DNA of 64,000 nt, taken from Rhodanobacter denitrificans (GTDB taxonomy: Bacteria; Pseudomonadota; Gammaproteobacteria; Xanthomonadales; Rhodanobacteraceae). The number at the start of each line of letters is the position of its first letter. Positions within the stretch are counted from its first letter, which is position 1. Under the pieces are notes generated by a model. The model searched no databases. It was not told the DNA's origin and saw only the letters and a program-made list of their open reading frames with translations. Shown in pieces: positions 8,765-18,071 of this stretch. Made by a program: the position numbers and the translations under genes. Where the stretch lies: NCBI RefSeq assembly GCF_003335105.1, contig NZ_QFWQ01000011.1, forward strand, positions 1 to 64,000, in the 5' to 3' direction.

Positions 8765-8915
8765 ATCGACCTCGTGCACTGAATCGCGGGAGGACGACGC
8801 TTTGGCTTTTGGAATGCCTTTGCCTTGGGGGCAAATCGGCAGGACGGTCATAGAGTCCGCATGACCTCGGAAGTGCGGGCCAAGCCTCCTCGATAATTTT
8901 CCGGGTGACCAGGCC

Positions 8916-10124
8916 ATGAGCAAGAAGAAGCTTCCAGATCCCGCACTCCGGGGCGAGAGGCTCGTCCAGCGGCGCAACCTGAAAATGGCCAAGTCCGTTC
9001 ACGCCTATGTGCGCGGCAATACGGTCCAGTTCTACGAATGGCTTGAGGGGTCGGATCGCGTGTTGCCACACGGGCCCCCCGTGTGGATTTGTGGCGACTG
9101 CCACGTGAGCAACATCGGCCCCCTCGCCGACGCGGACGGCAACATCAACGTTCAGATCCGCGATCTGGACCAATCCGTCATCGGCAATCCCGCGCACGAT
9201 CTCATCCGGCTTGGACTCTCGCTGGCGATGGCTGCGCGCGGCTCCGATCTGCCCGGCGTGGTCACTACCAAGATCATGGAGCAACTCATCGTCGGCTACG
9301 AACTGGCGCTGCGGGGAAGATCCGGCAGCAGCAGGACGATGCAGAAGCGGCCCGAGACGATCCAGCCTGTCGTGAAGCGCGCGATGCGTCGCAAGTGGAA
9401 GAACCTTGCCGCGGAACGCATCGATGGCACTGATCCAGACATTCCGTTGTCGAAAAAATTCTGGCCCATTTCGGCGGCCGAGAGGAATGAACTCGAGGCG
9501 CTCATGTCGAGCCAGGATGTCCACGCACTCGCTACATCCTTGAGCCATCGCGATGCGAAGGACAAAGTGGAAATGTTGGACGCGGCCTATTGGGTCAAAG
9601 GCTGCAGTTCGCTCGGGCTTCTCCGCTACGCCGTCCTGCTCAGGGTGGGCGAGTCAAAGGATCCGGAAAGCAGCCTTTGCCTCATCGACGTGAAGGAGGC
9701 GGTGCGCTCCGCCGCGCCGAGAGCCACGAACACTGCGATACCAAAGAACAATGCCTTGCGGATCATCGAGGGGGCCATTCACCTTGCGCCCAACCTGGGC
9801 GAACGCATGCTTGCAGGGCTCATCCAGCGCAAATCCGTCTTCCTGAGGGAGTTGCTGCCACAGGATCTGAAAATCGACATCGAGCACTTGGATCAGGATC
9901 AAGCCATGGAGGTGGCGACCTATCTCGGCAATGTTGTCGGGCAGGCTCACGCCCGCCAGATGGCGGCCGACGATCGCAAGCGATGGCTGCAGGAGCTGAA
10001 CCGCAATCGGCCGAAGACCATCGATACGCCGTCCTGGCTCTGGCGCAGCGTCGTGGAACTGGTGCAGGCCCACGAAGGCGCCTACCTGGAACATTGCCGC
10101 CGCTTCGCAAACCTTCCTCACTGA
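8916..10124 (+). CDS. DUF2252 family protein
   Basis: 402-aa soluble protein of the DUF2252 family. The central signature is clear: WICGDCHVSNIGPLADADGN (residues ~67-86) followed by IRDLDQSVIGNPAHDLIRL, which resembles the catalytic/metal loop of aminoglycoside-phosphotransferase-like kinases (GDCHxxN...D.D). The C-terminal half contains QAHARQMAADDRKRW. The family is considered kinase-like but no substrate is known. Length is normal. The ribosome-binding site is weak. It runs with the PRC-barrel and DUF421 genes on the plus strand, possibly a loose stress-related group. Confidence 0.85.
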   Translation: MSKKKLPDPALRGERLVQRRNLKMAKSVHAYVRGNTVQFYEWLEGSDRVLPHGPPVWICGDCHVSNIGPLADADGNINVQIRDLDQSVIGNPAHDLIRLGLSLAMAARGSDLPGVVTTKIMEQLIVGYELALRGRSGSSRTMQKRPETIQPVVKRAMRRKWKNLAAERIDGTDPDIPLSKKFWPISAAERNELEALMSSQDVHALATSLSHRDAKDKVEMLDAAYWVKGCSSLGLLRYAVLLRVGESKDPESSLCLIDVKEAVRSAAPRATNTAIPKNNALRIIEGAIHLAPNLGERMLAGLIQRKSVFLRELLPQDLKIDIEHLDQDQAMEVATYLGNVVGQAHARQMAADDRKRWLQELNRNRPKTIDTPSWLWRSVVELVQAHEGAYLEHCRRFANLPH

Positions 10125-10325
10125 TGGTCACATCGCCATGACTTGAGTGATTCGGTGAGGTTTCTCGTTTCAAGCCGCCGCCCGATCGTCAAGTCGGGGT
10201 TCTTCCCGGGATGTGCCGACGGCGCCGCCGAAGGTCGTCAATGGTCGGGCCTCGGCCGCATCTGCAGGCCGGCAAACAACCAGGTGTGCGACATCCGCCG
10301 CCCTCAGTTATCCGGGGAGTACGTC

Positions 10326-10838
10326 ATGACTGAATTCTTTCGAATTTCCATGCCTTGGTGGCACTTCGCGCTGCGTGGCCTTGCGGTGTATGCGGCGCTG
10401 TTGCTGATGATGAGGTTGGCCGGCAAACGGACCTTTGGCGAGATGTCCGCATTCGATGTCATCGTTCTGGTCCTGGTCGGCGGAACGCTGCGCACTTCCA
10501 TCATCGGTGCAGATACGTCATTTCTGGGGGCACTGATCGCGGTGGCGAGCATCTTGCTCGCGGAGCATCTATTGGCCTGGATCTGTACGCGTTCCTCGCT
10601 CATCAATCGCCTCATCGAGGGCTATCCCACGTTCATCGTGCGGGAGGGAAAACGCGTGCCTCGGGCATTGTCTCGCTGCAATGTGCCCGAGGCTGCGTTC
10701 GAGCGGGCCTTGCATGCGCACGGCAGGGAGGACCTGCATGACGTCATGAATGTGCGTCTGGAGCCCAATGGGAAGATCACCATCACATTGAAAGCTGCGC
10801 CGGGGACCATCCCCGGTGTCCAGGCCGAGCGCCGCTAG
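10326..10838 (+). CDS. DUF421 / YetF-type membrane protein
   Basis: 170-aa protein. Three N-terminal membrane helices (residues ~13-30, 46-64, 68-90) are followed by a C-terminal cytoplasmic YetF domain with the typical LIEGYPTFIVREGKRVPRAL and VPEAAFERALHAHG segments. DUF421 proteins are inner-membrane proteins of unknown function, also seen in Bacillus YetF. ATG 10326 is preceded by GGGGAG at good distance; a longer frame extends to 10143 but lacks any such site. It ends 160 bp before the convergent sugar transporter gene. Confidence 0.85.
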   Translation: MTEFFRISMPWWHFALRGLAVYAALLLMMRLAGKRTFGEMSAFDVIVLVLVGGTLRTSIIGADTSFLGALIAVASILLAEHLLAWICTRSSLINRLIEGYPTFIVREGKRVPRALSRCNVPEAAFERALHAHGREDLHDVMNVRLEPNGKITITLKAAPGTIPGVQAERR

Positions 10839-10998
10839 CGCCCGCACCACCCGCGGTGAGGGCAGACTGTCGATCTCGATCCGCAGCGACCTGCGATTGC
10901 GGTGCCGCACCGAACGCGACAGGCCCGGCGTGCGATCGGCACGCCGGCATCGACCGGCCCCGGACCGGACCGGCCCGGGAACCCGGCGGTTCGCGACG

Positions 10999-12390
10999 CT
11001 ACTGCCCGATGTCGCGCAGGGATTTGCCGGCCATGAGGTTGCGTTCGATCTGCTCCAGGGTGACGCCCTTGGTTTCCGGAACCAGCGCAAAGGTGATCAT
11101 CAGGAAGATCAGGTTGAACACGGCGTACAACCAGAACGTGGCCGCATTGCCGATGCCGTTGAGCAGGGTCAGGAAGGTGGCGCCGACGATCATGTTGGCG
11201 ACCCAGTTGGTGAAGGTGGAGCAGCCGATGCCGAAGTCGCGGCCTTTCAGTGGCTGCACTTCCGAGCACAGCGTCCAGATCAGCGGGCCGGCCGACATCG
11301 CGAAGCCGACGATGAAGGTCAGCAGCATCGCCACCGTGAAGATCTGCTCGCCATGCGTGGCAACACCCAGGTGCATCATGGTGCCGACCGCGCCCATGCC
11401 CAGCGCCATCACCGCGAAGCCGGTGTACAGGATCGGCTTGCGGCCCCAGCGGTCGACCAGGCCGATCGCAATGAACGTGGCCAGCACGTTGGTCAGGCCC
11501 ACGATCGCGGTGAACCACATCTGCGCGGAAGTGGCGTAGCCCATGTCGCGGAAGATCCGTGGCGCGTAGTACATCACCACGTTCATGCCGGTGAACTGCT
11601 GCATGACCTGCAGCAGTACGCCCAGCCCGACCGAGCGCCGGAAATTGGCGTTCTGCAGGAACAGGTGCCAGCCCTTCTGCGGCGTGCGCAGCTGCTCCTC
11701 GATGTCGGACACTTCGCGGGCAACCTGCTCCCTGTCGCCGCGCAGCCGGTGCAGCACGCCCGCCGCCTCTTCCTTGCGGCCGCGCATCATCAGCCAGCGC
11801 GGGCTGTCCGGCAGCATGAACAGGCCGAGCAGGAACAGTATGCCCGGCACCGCGATGATGCCGAGCATCCAGCGCCAATTGCCGCTGTAGCTGAACGCGG
11901 TGTCGGAAAGGAAGGCCACCAGGATGCCGATGGTGATCATCAGCTGATACAGCGAGATCATCGCGCCGCGAATGTACTCGGGCGCCACCTCGGCCAGGTA
12001 CAGCGGGGCGGTGAACGTGGCGACGCCGATCGCCAGGCCGAGGATCAGCCGTGCAGCCACCAGGGTATCCGGCGACCAGGCCGCGCCGCTCAGCAGCGAA
12101 CCAAGCACGAACAGCACGCCGCCCAGGATCAGCGAGCGCTTGCGGCCCAGGGCTGCGGATATCCATCCGGCGCCCAGGGCGCCGACGGCCGCACCGAGCA
12201 TCATCGCGCTGACGATCCACTCGATCATGCGATCCGAGATCGCGAACTCCTTCTGGATGAACTGGGTGGCGCCGGAGATCACGCCGATGTCCAGGCCGAA
12301 CATCAGCCCGGCCAGTGCGGCCAGCACGCAGGTGAACAAGGCAGTAGACACGCGGCGTACCGCGATGGTGTTCTCAACTATGGTGCTCAT
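10999..12390 (-). CDS. Sugar:H+ symporter, MFS sugar-porter family (GalP-like)
   Basis: 463-aa, 12-helix major-facilitator protein of the sugar-porter family (GalP/AraE/XylE). Diagnostic motifs: GLMFGLDIGVISGA in helix 1, RLILGLAIGVATFTAPLYLAEVAP, the RDS/PDSPRWLMMRGRKEEA loop after helix 6, QQFTGMNVVMYYAP in helix 7, and PETKGVTLEQIE at the C-terminus. Probable role is import of galactose or galactonate-related sugar from the periplasm. ATG 12390 matches the GalP start; the upstream frame belongs to the lactonase gene, whose stop lies 17 bp inside this gene. It is the last gene of the galactose operon. Confidence 0.9.
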   Translation of the reverse strand: MSTIVENTIAVRRVSTALFTCVLAALAGLMFGLDIGVISGATQFIQKEFAISDRMIEWIVSAMMLGAAVGALGAGWISAALGRKRSLILGGVLFVLGSLLSGAAWSPDTLVAARLILGLAIGVATFTAPLYLAEVAPEYIRGAMISLYQLMITIGILVAFLSDTAFSYSGNWRWMLGIIAVPGILFLLGLFMLPDSPRWLMMRGRKEEAAGVLHRLRGDREQVAREVSDIEEQLRTPQKGWHLFLQNANFRRSVGLGVLLQVMQQFTGMNVVMYYAPRIFRDMGYATSAQMWFTAIVGLTNVLATFIAIGLVDRWGRKPILYTGFAVMALGMGAVGTMMHLGVATHGEQIFTVAMLLTFIVGFAMSAGPLIWTLCSEVQPLKGRDFGIGCSTFTNWVANMIVGATFLTLLNGIGNAATFWLYAVFNLIFLMITFALVPETKGVTLEQIERNLMAGKSLRDIGQ

Positions 12391-13432
12391 GGGTTCCCCG
12401 TGGGCAGTGTGCATTGGATGGATGGCTGTTCGCGGAGGCGACCTTGGTCGCGCGACTCCGGCCTGCAGCCGCAATGTCCTGGCGCGAGCCCGTGACCACG
12501 GTCGCGCCCGCATGGTGGTCCGCCAGGTCTGGCGGCAATCCGGCGAAACGCGCTTCGGGAATGCCATGCACGCCGGCGGCGACGGCGAACAACGCTCCTG
12601 CCAGCGGCTCCCGGAGCAGAACCTCGGCGGGCAGATCGTCGCGTGCGCTGGTGATGTACAGCATGTCCAGCGCCGCACCGCCAAACGCCACGCGGGTGGG
12701 CTGGCTGGTGGGCACCCCTACGACCATGTCCTCGCTGCCATCCCTGCGATAGCGCACGACGCGCGACATGCCCCATTGCGCATTCCACAACGCGCCCTCG
12801 GCATCCACGGCCGAACCATCGGGTTCGCCTTCGATGCCGGCCAGGTCGACGAAGACCCGTGACGGCCCCAGGCGACCATCGGCCTGGTAGTCACAGCAGC
12901 GGATCTGCCGCGTAGGCGAGTCGCAGTAATACATGGTCGCGCCGTCGGGGCTGAACGCCAGGCTGTTGCTGATCGCCACCGGAGCCAGCGGCAGGCGCTC
13001 GAGCGTGAGATCGGCATTCAGGCGGTAGAAGCCACCGATGCAACGCTTCGGCTCGCCAGCGGGCGGTTCGTGCAGGGTGCCGAACACGAAGCGACCCTGC
13101 CGATCGCAGGCGCCGTCATTGAGGCGCGTCGGCATGCCGGCCTCCACTTCGGCAATCGGCAGCAGCCGGCCGCTGCCGGGGTGAAAAAATGCCAGCCGCG
13201 AGGCAAGCCCGAGCAGCAGCCAGCCGTCCGCCTCGCACAACGCCAATGAGGCCAAGCGCTCGGGCAGCGACCACTGCTGCGCGACGCCATCACCGGGCGT
13301 ATAGCGCCACAGCGTGCCCGCATGGATATCCGTCCAGTACAACGCCTGATCGCGCGGACACCACAACACGCCCTCGCCCAGCCGATTGCCCGCGTCCACC
13401 ACCGGCTGCGCCTGGCATGCAGCGCCGCTCAT
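12374..13432 (-). CDS. SMP-30 family sugar lactonase (probable galactonolactonase)
   Basis: 352-aa six-bladed propeller of the SMP-30/gluconolactonase family. Expected metal ligands are visible: the glutamate in RLGEGVLW (~18), asparagine in RLNDGACDRQGRFVFGT, asparagine in ISNSLAFSPDG and aspartate in GEPDGSAVD. Such enzymes hydrolyse aldonolactones; here it would open the lactone made by the adjacent SDR dehydrogenase to galactonate. The C-terminal ~50 residues after the last blade look like unstructured extension. It overlaps the SDR stop by 4 bp (ATGA) and the transporter start by 17 bp. Arabino- or gluconolactone are alternative substrates; the dgo neighbours favour galactonolactone. Confidence 0.85.
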   Translation of the reverse strand: MSGAACQAQPVVDAGNRLGEGVLWCPRDQALYWTDIHAGTLWRYTPGDGVAQQWSLPERLASLALCEADGWLLLGLASRLAFFHPGSGRLLPIAEVEAGMPTRLNDGACDRQGRFVFGTLHEPPAGEPKRCIGGFYRLNADLTLERLPLAPVAISNSLAFSPDGATMYYCDSPTRQIRCCDYQADGRLGPSRVFVDLAGIEGEPDGSAVDAEGALWNAQWGMSRVVRYRRDGSEDMVVGVPTSQPTRVAFGGAALDMLYITSARDDLPAEVLLREPLAGALFAVAAGVHGIPEARFAGLPPDLADHHAGATVVTGSRQDIAAAGRSRATKVASANSHPSNAHCPRGTHEHHS

Positions 13433-14205
13433 ACCCAGCCCCCATCCACGATGAAATCCTTGGCGGTGATCATGCGGCTATCGTCGGCGGCGAGGAACAT
13501 CGCGGCGCGGGCGAGATCCTCGGCCATCACGTGGCCCGGCAGGCACTGCGCGCGGGCTATCTCGGCCTCGCCCTCGGCATCCAGCCACAGGCGCTGCTGC
13601 TTCTCGGTGATCACCCAGCCGGGCACCAGGCAATTGATGCGGATACGGTGCCGCCCCAGGTCGCGCGCCAGGCCGCCGACCAGGCCGTGAATGGCGGCCT
13701 TGGCCATGGTGTACATCGGATAGCCGCCGTTCTTGATCATCCAGCTGGTCGAGCCCAGGCAGATCACCGAGCCGCCGCCCACCGTCCGCATGTCTTCCAC
13801 CACCGCCTGCGTGGCGAAATACTGATGGCGCAGGTTCACCGCCATGCTGCGCTCGAAATCGGCCGGCGTGGTCGCGGTGAAATCGTGCCGCGCGTCGTTG
13901 GCGGCGTTGTTGATCAACACCGCGATCGGGCCGATCGCGGCACGCGCCTCGTCGATCGCGCGTCCGAGTGCAGCCAGGTCGGCCAGGTCGCAGGCAAGAA
14001 ACAGCGGCCGGTGCGCCACCTCGCCGAGTCCGTCGAGCAACGACTGCGCCGACGCCGCGTCCACATCGAGAAAGGCCACCCGTGCGCCCTGCCGCGCGAA
14101 CTGCTCGACGAAAGCGGCTCCGATGCCGCTGGCGCCGCCGCTGATCAGCACCGTGCGATCGACCAGGCTGGGATAGCTGGCGTAACCCGCGCTCTGTATG
14201 GGCAT
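13429..14205 (-). CDS. SDR dehydrogenase, galactose/xylose 1-dehydrogenase type
   Basis: 258-aa short-chain dehydrogenase. The cofactor motif is GGASGIG (23-29), with Asp47 after strand 2, favouring NAD+. LINNAAND, the Ser in CLGSTSW and Y165xxxK169 (YTMAKAA) form the catalytic set. NNAAND-x-RHD, AVNLRHQYF and the C-terminal DDSRMITAKDFIVDGGW pattern resemble rhizobial galactose dehydrogenase and Caulobacter xylose dehydrogenase. It should oxidise galactose to galactonolactone as the first cytoplasmic step. ATG 14205 is 5 bp after dgoD's stop; the longer upstream frame is the antisense-free extension through dgoD and is rejected. L-arabinose or fucose are possible alternatives. Confidence 0.85.
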   Translation of the reverse strand: MPIQSAGYASYPSLVDRTVLISGGASGIGAAFVEQFARQGARVAFLDVDAASAQSLLDGLGEVAHRPLFLACDLADLAALGRAIDEARAAIGPIAVLINNAANDARHDFTATTPADFERSMAVNLRHQYFATQAVVEDMRTVGGGSVICLGSTSWMIKNGGYPMYTMAKAAIHGLVGGLARDLGRHRIRINCLVPGWVITEKQQRLWLDAEGEAEIARAQCLPGHVMAEDLARAAMFLAADDSRMITAKDFIVDGGWV

Positions 14206-14210
14206 CGGCC

Positions 14211-15359
14211 TCACCACTCCGCCACGCTGCCGTCGACATGACGCCAGACCGGATTGCGCCAGCGATGGCTCACGGCGGCGCGCTCGATGACGTAGTCCTG
14301 GTTGACGGTGATGCCGAGGCCCGGGCCGCCCGGGATCGTTACGAAACCCTTCTCGTAGGCAAACACGTTGCGGTCGCTGACGTAGTCGAGCAGGTCGTTG
14401 GCGGCGTTGTAGTGGATGCCCAGGCTCTGCTCCTGGATGAAGGCGTTGTGGCAGACCGCGTCCAGCTGCAGGTTCGCCGCCAGCGCGATCGGCCCCAGCG
14501 GGCAATGCAGGGCCAGCGCCACGTCATAGGCCTCGGCCATCGCCGCGATCTTGCGCGTCTCGGTGATGCCGCCGGCATGCGAAGGATCGGGCTGGATGAT
14601 GTCGACCCCGCCGATCTGCAGCATGCGCTTGAAGTCGTAGCGCGAGTACAGCCGTTCGCCCAGCGCGATCGGCGCCGGTGCGATCGCGGCCAGCTCCGGC
14701 AGGCACTCGAGGTGATCGGAAAGCACCGGCTCCTCGATGAACATCAGCTTGAAGGGCGCCAGTTCGCGCATCAGCACCTTGGCCATCGGCTTGTGCACGC
14801 GGCCGTGGAAGTCGAGGCCTATCCCGACGTGCGGCCCGACCGCGTCGCGCACTGCCTGTACGTTGGCCAGTACCTGTTCGACCTTGTCGTAGGTGTCGAT
14901 GTACTGCATTTCCTCGGTGGCGTTCATCTTCACCGCGGTGAAGCCGCGCGCCACCGCATCGCGCGCCGCCTGCGCGGTGTCCGCCGGGCGATCACCGCCG
15001 ATCCACGAATACACCCGGATGCGCTCGCGCACCGGCCCGCCCAGCAACGCATGCACGGGCACGTCGAGATCCTTGCCCTTGATATCCCACAGCGCCTGGT
15101 CGATGCCGGCGATCGCGCTCATCAGGATCGGGCCGCCGCGATAGAAGCCGCCGCGATACATCACGCTCCAGTGGTCCTCGATGTGGCGCGGGTCCTTGCC
15201 GATCAGGTAATCGGACAGCTCCTCCACGGCGGCCGCCACCGTATGCGCGCGGCCCTCGACCACCGGCTCGCCCCAGCCGCTGATGCCGGCATCGGTGTCG
15301 ATGCGCAGGAAACACCAGCGCGGCGGCACGATGAAGGTGGTCAATCCGGTGATCTTCAT
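14211..15359 (-). CDS. dgoD: D-galactonate dehydratase
   Basis: 382 aa, the same length as E. coli DgoD, and a member of the enolase superfamily. All key residues fall at the E. coli positions: Asp183 and His185 (GLDFHGRVH), Glu209 (FIEEP), Glu235 (GERLYSR) and His285 (LHCPLGP). It converts D-galactonate to 2-keto-3-deoxygalactonate. ATG 15359 overlaps the dgoA stop as ATGA, so translation is coupled. It sits in the order regulator-kinase-aldolase-dehydratase, matching the E. coli dgo operon, but followed by the upstream-pathway dehydrogenase and lactonase. Confidence 0.95.
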   Translation of the reverse strand: MKITGLTTFIVPPRWCFLRIDTDAGISGWGEPVVEGRAHTVAAAVEELSDYLIGKDPRHIEDHWSVMYRGGFYRGGPILMSAIAGIDQALWDIKGKDLDVPVHALLGGPVRERIRVYSWIGGDRPADTAQAARDAVARGFTAVKMNATEEMQYIDTYDKVEQVLANVQAVRDAVGPHVGIGLDFHGRVHKPMAKVLMRELAPFKLMFIEEPVLSDHLECLPELAAIAPAPIALGERLYSRYDFKRMLQIGGVDIIQPDPSHAGGITETRKIAAMAEAYDVALALHCPLGPIALAANLQLDAVCHNAFIQEQSLGIHYNAANDLLDYVSDRNVFAYEKGFVTIPGGPGLGITVNQDYVIERAAVSHRWRNPVWRHVDGSVAEW

Positions 15360-15994
15360 GCAACAGGTCCTTTCGAAACGTGGTGGCGTTGCCAGGCTTC
15401 GGCGAAAGCCTGCGCGCAGGTGGCGACGTCCCCGGCCGAGCGGCCAGGCGCATACAGCGACGAGCCGATGCCGAAACCGGCGGCGCCGGCAGCCAGCCAG
15501 GGCGCCATGGTTCCGGGCGTGATGCCGCCCACCGGCAGCACGGCGGTGCCCGCCGGCAGCACGGCGCGCCAGGCCTTGAGTGCCGCGGGGGTGAACTGCT
15601 CGGCAGGGAAGAGTTTCAGCGCGTCGGCTCCCGCGGCGAGCGCGGCGAACGCCTCGGTGGGCGTGGCCACGCCGGGTACGCAATAGAGGCCAGCCTGCTT
15701 GGCGGCACGGATCACCGCAGTGTCCGCATGCGGCATCACGATCAGGCGGCCGCCGGCATCGGCGACATCCCTGACCCGTGCGGGGTCGAGCACGGTGCCT
15801 GCGCCGATCAGGTATGCGTCGCCAAGCGTGTCGACCAGGCGACGGATGCTGTCGAACGGTTCCGGTGAATTGAGCGGCACTTCCAGCAGGCGAAAGCCCG
15901 CGTCGGCGAGCGCGCTGCCGACGTCGACCGCCTCGTCGGGGCGCAGGCCGCGAAGGATCGCGACCAAGGGGAGATGTTCGAGCCAGGATTTCAT
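15356..15994 (-). CDS. dgoA: 2-dehydro-3-deoxy-6-phosphogalactonate aldolase
   Basis: 212-aa class I aldolase of the KDPG/KDPGal family. Schiff-base lysine K127 is in [11 protein letters not shown], and the base E38 is in [10 protein letters not shown]; both agree with E. coli DgoA. It cleaves KDPGal to pyruvate and glyceraldehyde-3-phosphate. ATG 15994 is taken as start (MKSWLEHLP), 4 bp after the dgoK stop; a GTG at 16012 would add six residues and overlap dgoK. No clear ribosome-binding site, consistent with coupling to dgoK. Ends in a 4-bp overlap with dgoD. Confidence 0.95.
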   Translation of the reverse strand: MKSWLEHLPLVAILRGLRPDEAVDVGSALADAGFRLLEVPLNSPEPFDSIRRLVDTLGDAYLIGAGTVLDPARVRDVADAGGRLIVMPHADTAVIRAAKQAGLYCVPGVATPTEAFAALAAGADALKLFPAEQFTPAALKAWRAVLPAGTAVLPVGGITPGTMAPWLAAGAAGFGIGSSLYAPGRSAGDVATCAQAFAEAWQRHHVSKGPVA

Positions 15995-15998
15995 CGAT

Positions 15999-16922
15999 TC
16001 ATGCCGTTGCACGGGTGGTTACCAGACCGGCCTCGACCGCGATGAGCCACAGACCGCGCGCAGTGGTGGCATCTGGCGCGCGGGTCAGCTGCAGGCCATA
16101 AGCCTCGGCCGCCTTGAGGTAGCGGGAACACAAGGCGGCGTCGCCCACCATCAACAGGGGCTCGCGCGCGTCGATCCAGCCGGCGGCGAGCGCCACGCGC
16201 AATTCGTCGCCGATCAGGAGTCCGGACAGGTAGTCGGCCACCGACGCTGGCGCCAGCGTGCCGTCGAGCATCAGGGTCCGCGCCGAGAACACGCGCGACA
16301 GCACCCCCGCCGCGCCGCTGTCGCGTGCCGTGGCGGCGCCACGGCGGAAAGCCGCGTCGTCGTCCACCGCCGGCGGCAGCGAAGCGCCGAGGATCGAGTG
16401 CCTGCTCAGCAGTCCATACAGCTCGCCCGTCATCACCGTCGCGAAGCCGGTGATCGCGCCATCGCGCACGGTAACCCACTTGCTGTGCGTGCCCGGCAGC
16501 AGCAGCTGCCCGCGATGCGACGCCGCTGGGAACTGAGCCAGCACGCCGGCGACCTGGGTTTCTTCGCCACGCATCACGTCGGGCCGGCCGGGGTCGCGCA
16601 GCCCGGGTACCAGATGCACCGTACGTCCATCCGGCGCGGTGAACGGCTTCAGCGCCGCGGCCAGTCGGTCGGTGCGGGTCGGCGTATCTAGGTAAGGCAC
16701 TTCCAGCCAGCCATTGCGGCTTCCCACCATGCCGCAGGCAAGCACGGGCACCTGCGGCCATTCGCGCACGGCCTGCATGAACGCCTCGGCGAAACCTCCC
16801 GCGGGAAGCTCGCGTATGCCGCAGGACAGGGTCCGCACCTCTTCCACCAGGCCACGCTCGCCGAAGCGATAGGCCCGCAGATGCGTACTGCCCCAATCCA
16901 GGCCGATCAGCTGCGTGGTCAC
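15999..16922 (-). CDS. dgoK: 2-dehydro-3-deoxygalactonokinase
   Basis: 307-aa DgoK-family kinase: LIGLDWGSTHLRAYRF at the N-terminus is the phosphate-1 ATP loop, PGTHSKWV and TGELYGLLSRHS the middle signature, and LMVGDAALCSRYLKAAEAYG the C-terminal lobe. It phosphorylates 2-keto-3-deoxygalactonate at O6 with ATP, feeding the aldolase encoded next. Start is the GTG at 16922, which overlaps the regulator's TGA as GTGA; the long frame upstream of it is a shadow of the regulator. Length equals the family norm of roughly 290-310 residues. Confidence 0.93.
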   Translation of the reverse strand: MTTQLIGLDWGSTHLRAYRFGERGLVEEVRTLSCGIRELPAGGFAEAFMQAVREWPQVPVLACGMVGSRNGWLEVPYLDTPTRTDRLAAALKPFTAPDGRTVHLVPGLRDPGRPDVMRGEETQVAGVLAQFPAASHRGQLLLPGTHSKWVTVRDGAITGFATVMTGELYGLLSRHSILGASLPPAVDDDAAFRRGAATARDSGAAGVLSRVFSARTLMLDGTLAPASVADYLSGLLIGDELRVALAAGWIDAREPLLMVGDAALCSRYLKAAEAYGLQLTRAPDATTARGLWLIAVEAGLVTTRATA

Positions 16923-17644
16923 GCAGTCGCCCTCCGGCGGGCACGACCGCGGCTGCGCTGCAGGTTGGCCTGCGAATCGGCAATCATGGCTTGCATGGCC
17001 TTGCGTGCCACTTCGGGCTGCTTGCGCCGGATCGCCTCGAGTACTTTCTGGTGGTGCGGCAGTGAATACCTGAAATTGCTCGCGTTGCGCGCGGACAGCG
17101 TGAAGAATGCGCCGAGCGCGGTCTCCACCACCGAGAACAACGACTGCAGCAGTTCGTTGCTGGTGGCATGCAGCACGGCGTCGTGGAACAGAAGATCCGC
17201 TTCGGTCCACTCCTCCAGCGTATTGGCCGCGTCCATCGCCCGATAGGCCTCGTCGATGGCGGCAAGCTGCGCGGCGGTACGTCGTCGTGCCGCCGTGGCG
17301 GCCGCGGCCGGCTCGATGATCTCGCGCATCTCCACCAGCTTGTCGACGAAATCGTCGGTGGGCATCGAGGCGCAGCGCCAACCGAGCACGTCGGCATCGA
17401 GCTGGTTCCAGGAGCGCTCCTCCAGCACGCGCGCGCCGACCCCGGTGCGCGACTCGATCAGGCCCTTCGCGGAAAGCACCTTGAGCGCCTCGCGCAGAGC
17501 CGTGCGGCTGACATGCAGGCTTTCGGCAAGTGTTTCCTCGCGCGGCAGAATCTCGCCGGGCTTCACCTTGCCGCTGACGATGCGCTGCCCGAGCTCGTGC
17601 ATGACATGCCCGTACAGGCTGCGAACTGCGATCGGCTTCCTCAT
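16919..17644 (-). CDS. GntR/FadR-family regulator of the galactose operon
   Basis: 241-aa regulator. The N-terminal winged helix (residues ~8-75) includes LAESLHVSRTALREALKVLSAKGLIESRTGVGARV. The C-terminal all-helical FadR (FCD) domain has the metal-binding histidine stretch LLFHDAVLHATSNELL and HHQKVLEAI. It is probably a repressor released by galactonate or KDGal, like E. coli DgoR. ATG 17644 has AGAGGA 4-5 bases upstream and is preferred over a 23-codon longer frame. It is the first gene of the operon, so it would autoregulate. Candidate operators lie at 17712-17726 and 18011-18024. Confidence 0.9.
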   Translation of the reverse strand: MRKPIAVRSLYGHVMHELGQRIVSGKVKPGEILPREETLAESLHVSRTALREALKVLSAKGLIESRTGVGARVLEERSWNQLDADVLGWRCASMPTDDFVDKLVEMREIIEPAAAATAARRRTAAQLAAIDEAYRAMDAANTLEEWTEADLLFHDAVLHATSNELLQSLFSVVETALGAFFTLSARNASNFRYSLPHHQKVLEAIRRKQPEVARKAMQAMIADSQANLQRSRGRARRRATA

Positions 17645-17711
17645 GAAATCCTCTGTCCCCGGTCCTGGCGATGATCGTTCCGCCCTGGTGAAGCTTCGGC
17701 AGATCCGATCC

Positions 17712-17726
17712 AATTGTCATACAAAT
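17712..17726. promoter_or_regulatory. Candidate FadR-type operator, regulator side
   Basis: AATTGTCATACAAAT contains the palindrome TTGT-CAT-ACAA, the spacing typical of GntR/FadR operators (TTGTnnnACAA-like). It sits 68 bp upstream of the regulator start, in the divergent promoter region. A related copy occurs at 18011-18024. Binding is inferred. Confidence 0.5.
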
Positions 17727-18010
17727 CGACTATAAGCACTTTGCCAGCATCCTGCCAAGATGTTTTTTTCCGTTCCCGACGCGACGGCGCCTCACGCGGA
17801 AAGCGTCGACAAGTGCACCGGAACGACGAGTCGCCGCAAAACATGGCATGACGCGTTGCAGAAGTTTTTGCCGCAACGCGGAGCCTGCAGAATGCGCAAG
17901 CCCGCTCCGCATTGCCGGCCGCAATGCCGGTTACGCCGCGACGGTCAATCGCGACACCAGGGATGGCGCGTCGCACAAAAATTTTTTTGGTGCCCCAGAA
18001 CACTTGCACG

Positions 18011-18024
18011 ATTATCATACAATG
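18011..18024. promoter_or_regulatory. Candidate FadR-type operator, galM side
   Basis: ATTATCATACAATG shares TCATACAA with the palindrome at 17712-17726 and has an imperfect TTAT-CAT-ACAA arm pair. It lies 48 bp before the epimerase start, which would let one regulator control both divergent units. Between the two sites (17727-18010) is about 280 bp without a gene. Confidence 0.45.
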
Positions 18025-18071
18025 TGATTGCATGCCCTCAACCCGTGGCACGACAGAGGGGATTGAAGGGC

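Noticed and set aside
8517..9548. A 343-codon frame opposite the PRC-barrel and DUF2252 genes
   Set aside because: Antisense to two clear genes, with no ribosome-binding site or domain.
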